Notes under the pieces: model-generated
The model's database searches: none
The model's input: the letters and a program-made list of their open reading frames with translations, nothing else
What the model was told of the DNA's origin: nothing
In this document: positions 62,729 through 64,000 of the stretch, one piece after another
Numbering within the stretch: position 1 is the first letter of the stretch
Layout: the number at the start of each line of letters is the position of its first letter
NCBI RefSeq assembly: GCF_019192735.1
Contig: NZ_JAHTKP010000017.1
Span: 62,001 to 126,000 of the forward strand
Source: Kitasatospora aureofaciens
GTDB taxonomy: Bacteria > Actinomycetota > Actinomycetes > Streptomycetales > Streptomycetaceae
Direction of reading: 5' to 3'
DNA: 64,000 bases
Position numbers and translations under genes: made by a program

Positions 62729-64000
62729 ATGGATCGTACGACCGGCGGCGCGCCCACACGCCCGCCGCAGGGGGTGGCGGGTGCGGTCCTGCTGCTCGGC
62801 GTGCTGCTGGCCGGAGCCGCGCCGCTCATCCCGCTGGCCGTCCTGGTCTACCGGTACGAACCCGAGCTGCTGCCGCTGTTCGCGGTGCCGTTGGCCGTTC
62901 TGGTAGCGGCGTGGCGGATCGCCCGGGACCGCGCCCGCGACCAGCTCACCGACCCCCTGACGGACCTGCCCAACCGTCAGGCCTTACTGCTGGCCGCCCA
63001 GGAGGCGATCGCCGAGCACGAACACGGCTACAGCGTCGGACTCATACTGCTCGACCTCGATCGCTTCCGATCGCTGAACGACACACTCGGTCACACCGCC
63101 GGCGACCGGCTGCTGGTGCACATCGCCCGACGGCTGCACCGCGCCCTGCGCTCCGGCGGCCCGGCCGGCAGCCCCACCCGGGAGTCCATCGACGACGTCT
63201 TCGCCGGCCTGCCCCGGCACTACCGCCGGGGACGCCCGATGGTGGCCCGGATGGGCGGCGACGAGTTCGCCGTCCTGCTGCCCGGCATCAACTGCCCGGA
63301 CAGCCTGGAGCGGGTCGCCAAGGCGCTGATTGCCGAACTCGCCGCCCCGATCCGGCTGGACGGGCTGCTGCTCGTGCTGGAGGCGAGCGCGGGCGTGTGC
63401 GTCTTTCCGTCGCACGCCCAGGACGCCGAGTCGCTGCTGCGCCGCGCCGACGTCGCGATGGGCCACGCCCAGCGCGGGCGCAGCGGCGTCGAGCAGTACG
63501 ACGAGACGCAGGACGCCGACACGCCGTACCGGATAGGCCTGCTCGGCGACCTGCGCCGGGCCCTGGAGACCGGCGAGGTGCAGCTGCACTACCAGCCGAA
63601 GGTGGCCTTCGACGGCCGGGTGGTCGGCCTGGAGGCGCTGCTGCGCTGGGAGCGGCCCGGCCAGGGGAAGGTGTCGCCGGACGAGTTCGTCGGGCTCGCC
63701 GAGTCCAGCGGCCTGATGCCGCGGCTCACCGACTACGTGCTGGAGGCGGCCGTCGGCCAGCTCGCGTACTGGCGCGACCAGGGCCTCCAGGTGCAGGTCG
63801 CGGTGAACGTCTCGCCGCGCGACGTGCTCAATCCCGGCTTCGCGCAGCGGGTCGCCGGGCACCTGGTGCGCCACCAGGTGCCGGCCCACGCACTCCAGCT
63901 GGAGATCACCGAGCGGCTGCTGCTGGACGACTCCCGGCGGGCCGCCGACACCCTCGCCGAGCTGCGCGGCTACGGCGTCGGGATGTCCCTGGACGACTTC
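62729..64000 (+). CDS. Membrane-anchored GGDEF-EAL protein (c-di-GMP turnover), cut by window end
   Basis: 424 codons are visible with no stop. After two N-terminal transmembrane helices (VLLLGVLLAGAAPLIPLAVL; LFAVPLAVLVAAWRIA) comes a GGDEF domain starting TDPLTDLPNRQALL, with an intact active site VARMGGDEFAVLLPG, and an EAL domain with QLHYQPKV, GLEALLRWERPG and NVSPRDV, truncated at MSLDDF. Both motifs look catalytically competent so far. Position next to ligA and the architecture fit S. coelicolor RmdB (SCO5495), a phosphodiesterase controlling development, as I recall. ATG follows GGAGGA. Confidence 0.92.
   Translation, partial: MDRTTGGAPTRPPQGVAGAVLLLGVLLAGAAPLIPLAVLVYRYEPELLPLFAVPLAVLVAAWRIARDRARDQLTDPLTDLPNRQALLLAAQEAIAEHEHGYSVGLILLDLDRFRSLNDTLGHTAGDRLLVHIARRLHRALRSGGPAGSPTRESIDDVFAGLPRHYRRGRPMVARMGGDEFAVLLPGINCPDSLERVAKALIAELAAPIRLDGLLLVLEASAGVCVFPSHAQDAESLLRRADVAMGHAQRGRSGVEQYDETQDADTPYRIGLLGDLRRALETGEVQLHYQPKVAFDGRVVGLEALLRWERPGQGKVSPDEFVGLAESSGLMPRLTDYVLEAAVGQLAYWRDQGLQVQVAVNVSPRDVLNPGFAQRVAGHLVRHQVPAHALQLEITERLLLDDSRRAADTLAELRGYGVGMSLDDF

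Overview
The window is very GC-rich chromosomal DNA with strong G/C third-codon bias. Its gene families (complete GlgE pathway, tandem L,D-transpeptidase lipoproteins, SseB-like pairs, RsbW-type ATPases beside XRE regulators, core-MetE, ligA next to a GGDEF-EAL protein) point to an actinomycete of the Streptomycetaceae (Streptomyces or Kitasatospora). From memory, much of the order resembles the core of the Streptomyces coelicolor chromosome from pta to ligA/rmdB, interrupted here by small accessory blocks. No rRNA, tRNA, integrase, transposase or CRISPR array was recognised.

Layout. 1-0.5 kb: 5' end of pta and a PIN-toxin remnant. 0.5-12.2 kb: alpha-glucan block, with a minus-strand operon glgE-treS-pep2(mak)-glgB and divergent glgP; glgX lies nearby at 17.5-19.7 kb. 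Together these turn trehalose into maltose, maltose-1-phosphate, linear glucan and branched glucan, then degrade and debranch it. Between them are a secreted DUF11-like protein and a heterodimeric ABC exporter (13.6-17.3 kb). 20.0-22.8 kb: two paralogous L,D-transpeptidase lipoproteins. 22.9-31.5 kb: accessory-rich stretch with an RsbW-like ATPase, a HTH/GNAT pair, a scar made of two half-genes facing away from each other, a DMT permease behind a small leaderless ORF, a SnoaL-like protein, and a three-gene unit whose proteins share a repeated IG-x-x-SGGAVA-x-G motif.

31.6-36.5 kb: glycine catabolism operon gcvT-gcvH-glyA-sdaA behind a tandem glycine riboswitch, converting glycine to serine to pyruvate. 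36.6-38.8 kb: a 176-bp palindromic element and two SseB-like genes. 39.2-45.4 kb: complete oligopeptide ABC importer (order C-A-B-D-F). 45.4-48.3 kb: two paralogous membrane acyltransferases with a shared gene-conversion tract. 48.3-52.3 kb: TRIC-like channel, IclR regulator, cysteine desulfurase and mnmA (sulfur relay to tRNA).

52.3-57.6 kb is an accessory island inserted between mnmA and a LOG/SDR pair: a Uma2 nuclease, a chimeric SDR/mnmA scar, a PIMT-type methyltransferase translationally coupled to a 46-residue Lys/Asp-Gly-rich peptide, a second 30-residue peptide, an RsbW-like ATPase, and a divergent XRE-TPR regulator plus SLOG-fold protein, with a perfect 14-bp inverted repeat and a TTACCG/CGGTAA palindrome between the two arms. 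57.7-64 kb returns to conserved genes: LOG, SDR, a second copy of the 176-bp element, core-MetE, ligA and a GGDEF-EAL protein cut by the window end. The two best candidates for an undescribed system are the SGGAVA-motif operon (28.4-31.5 kb) and the peptide/PIMT/ATPase/XRE/SLOG island (53.3-57.5 kb).
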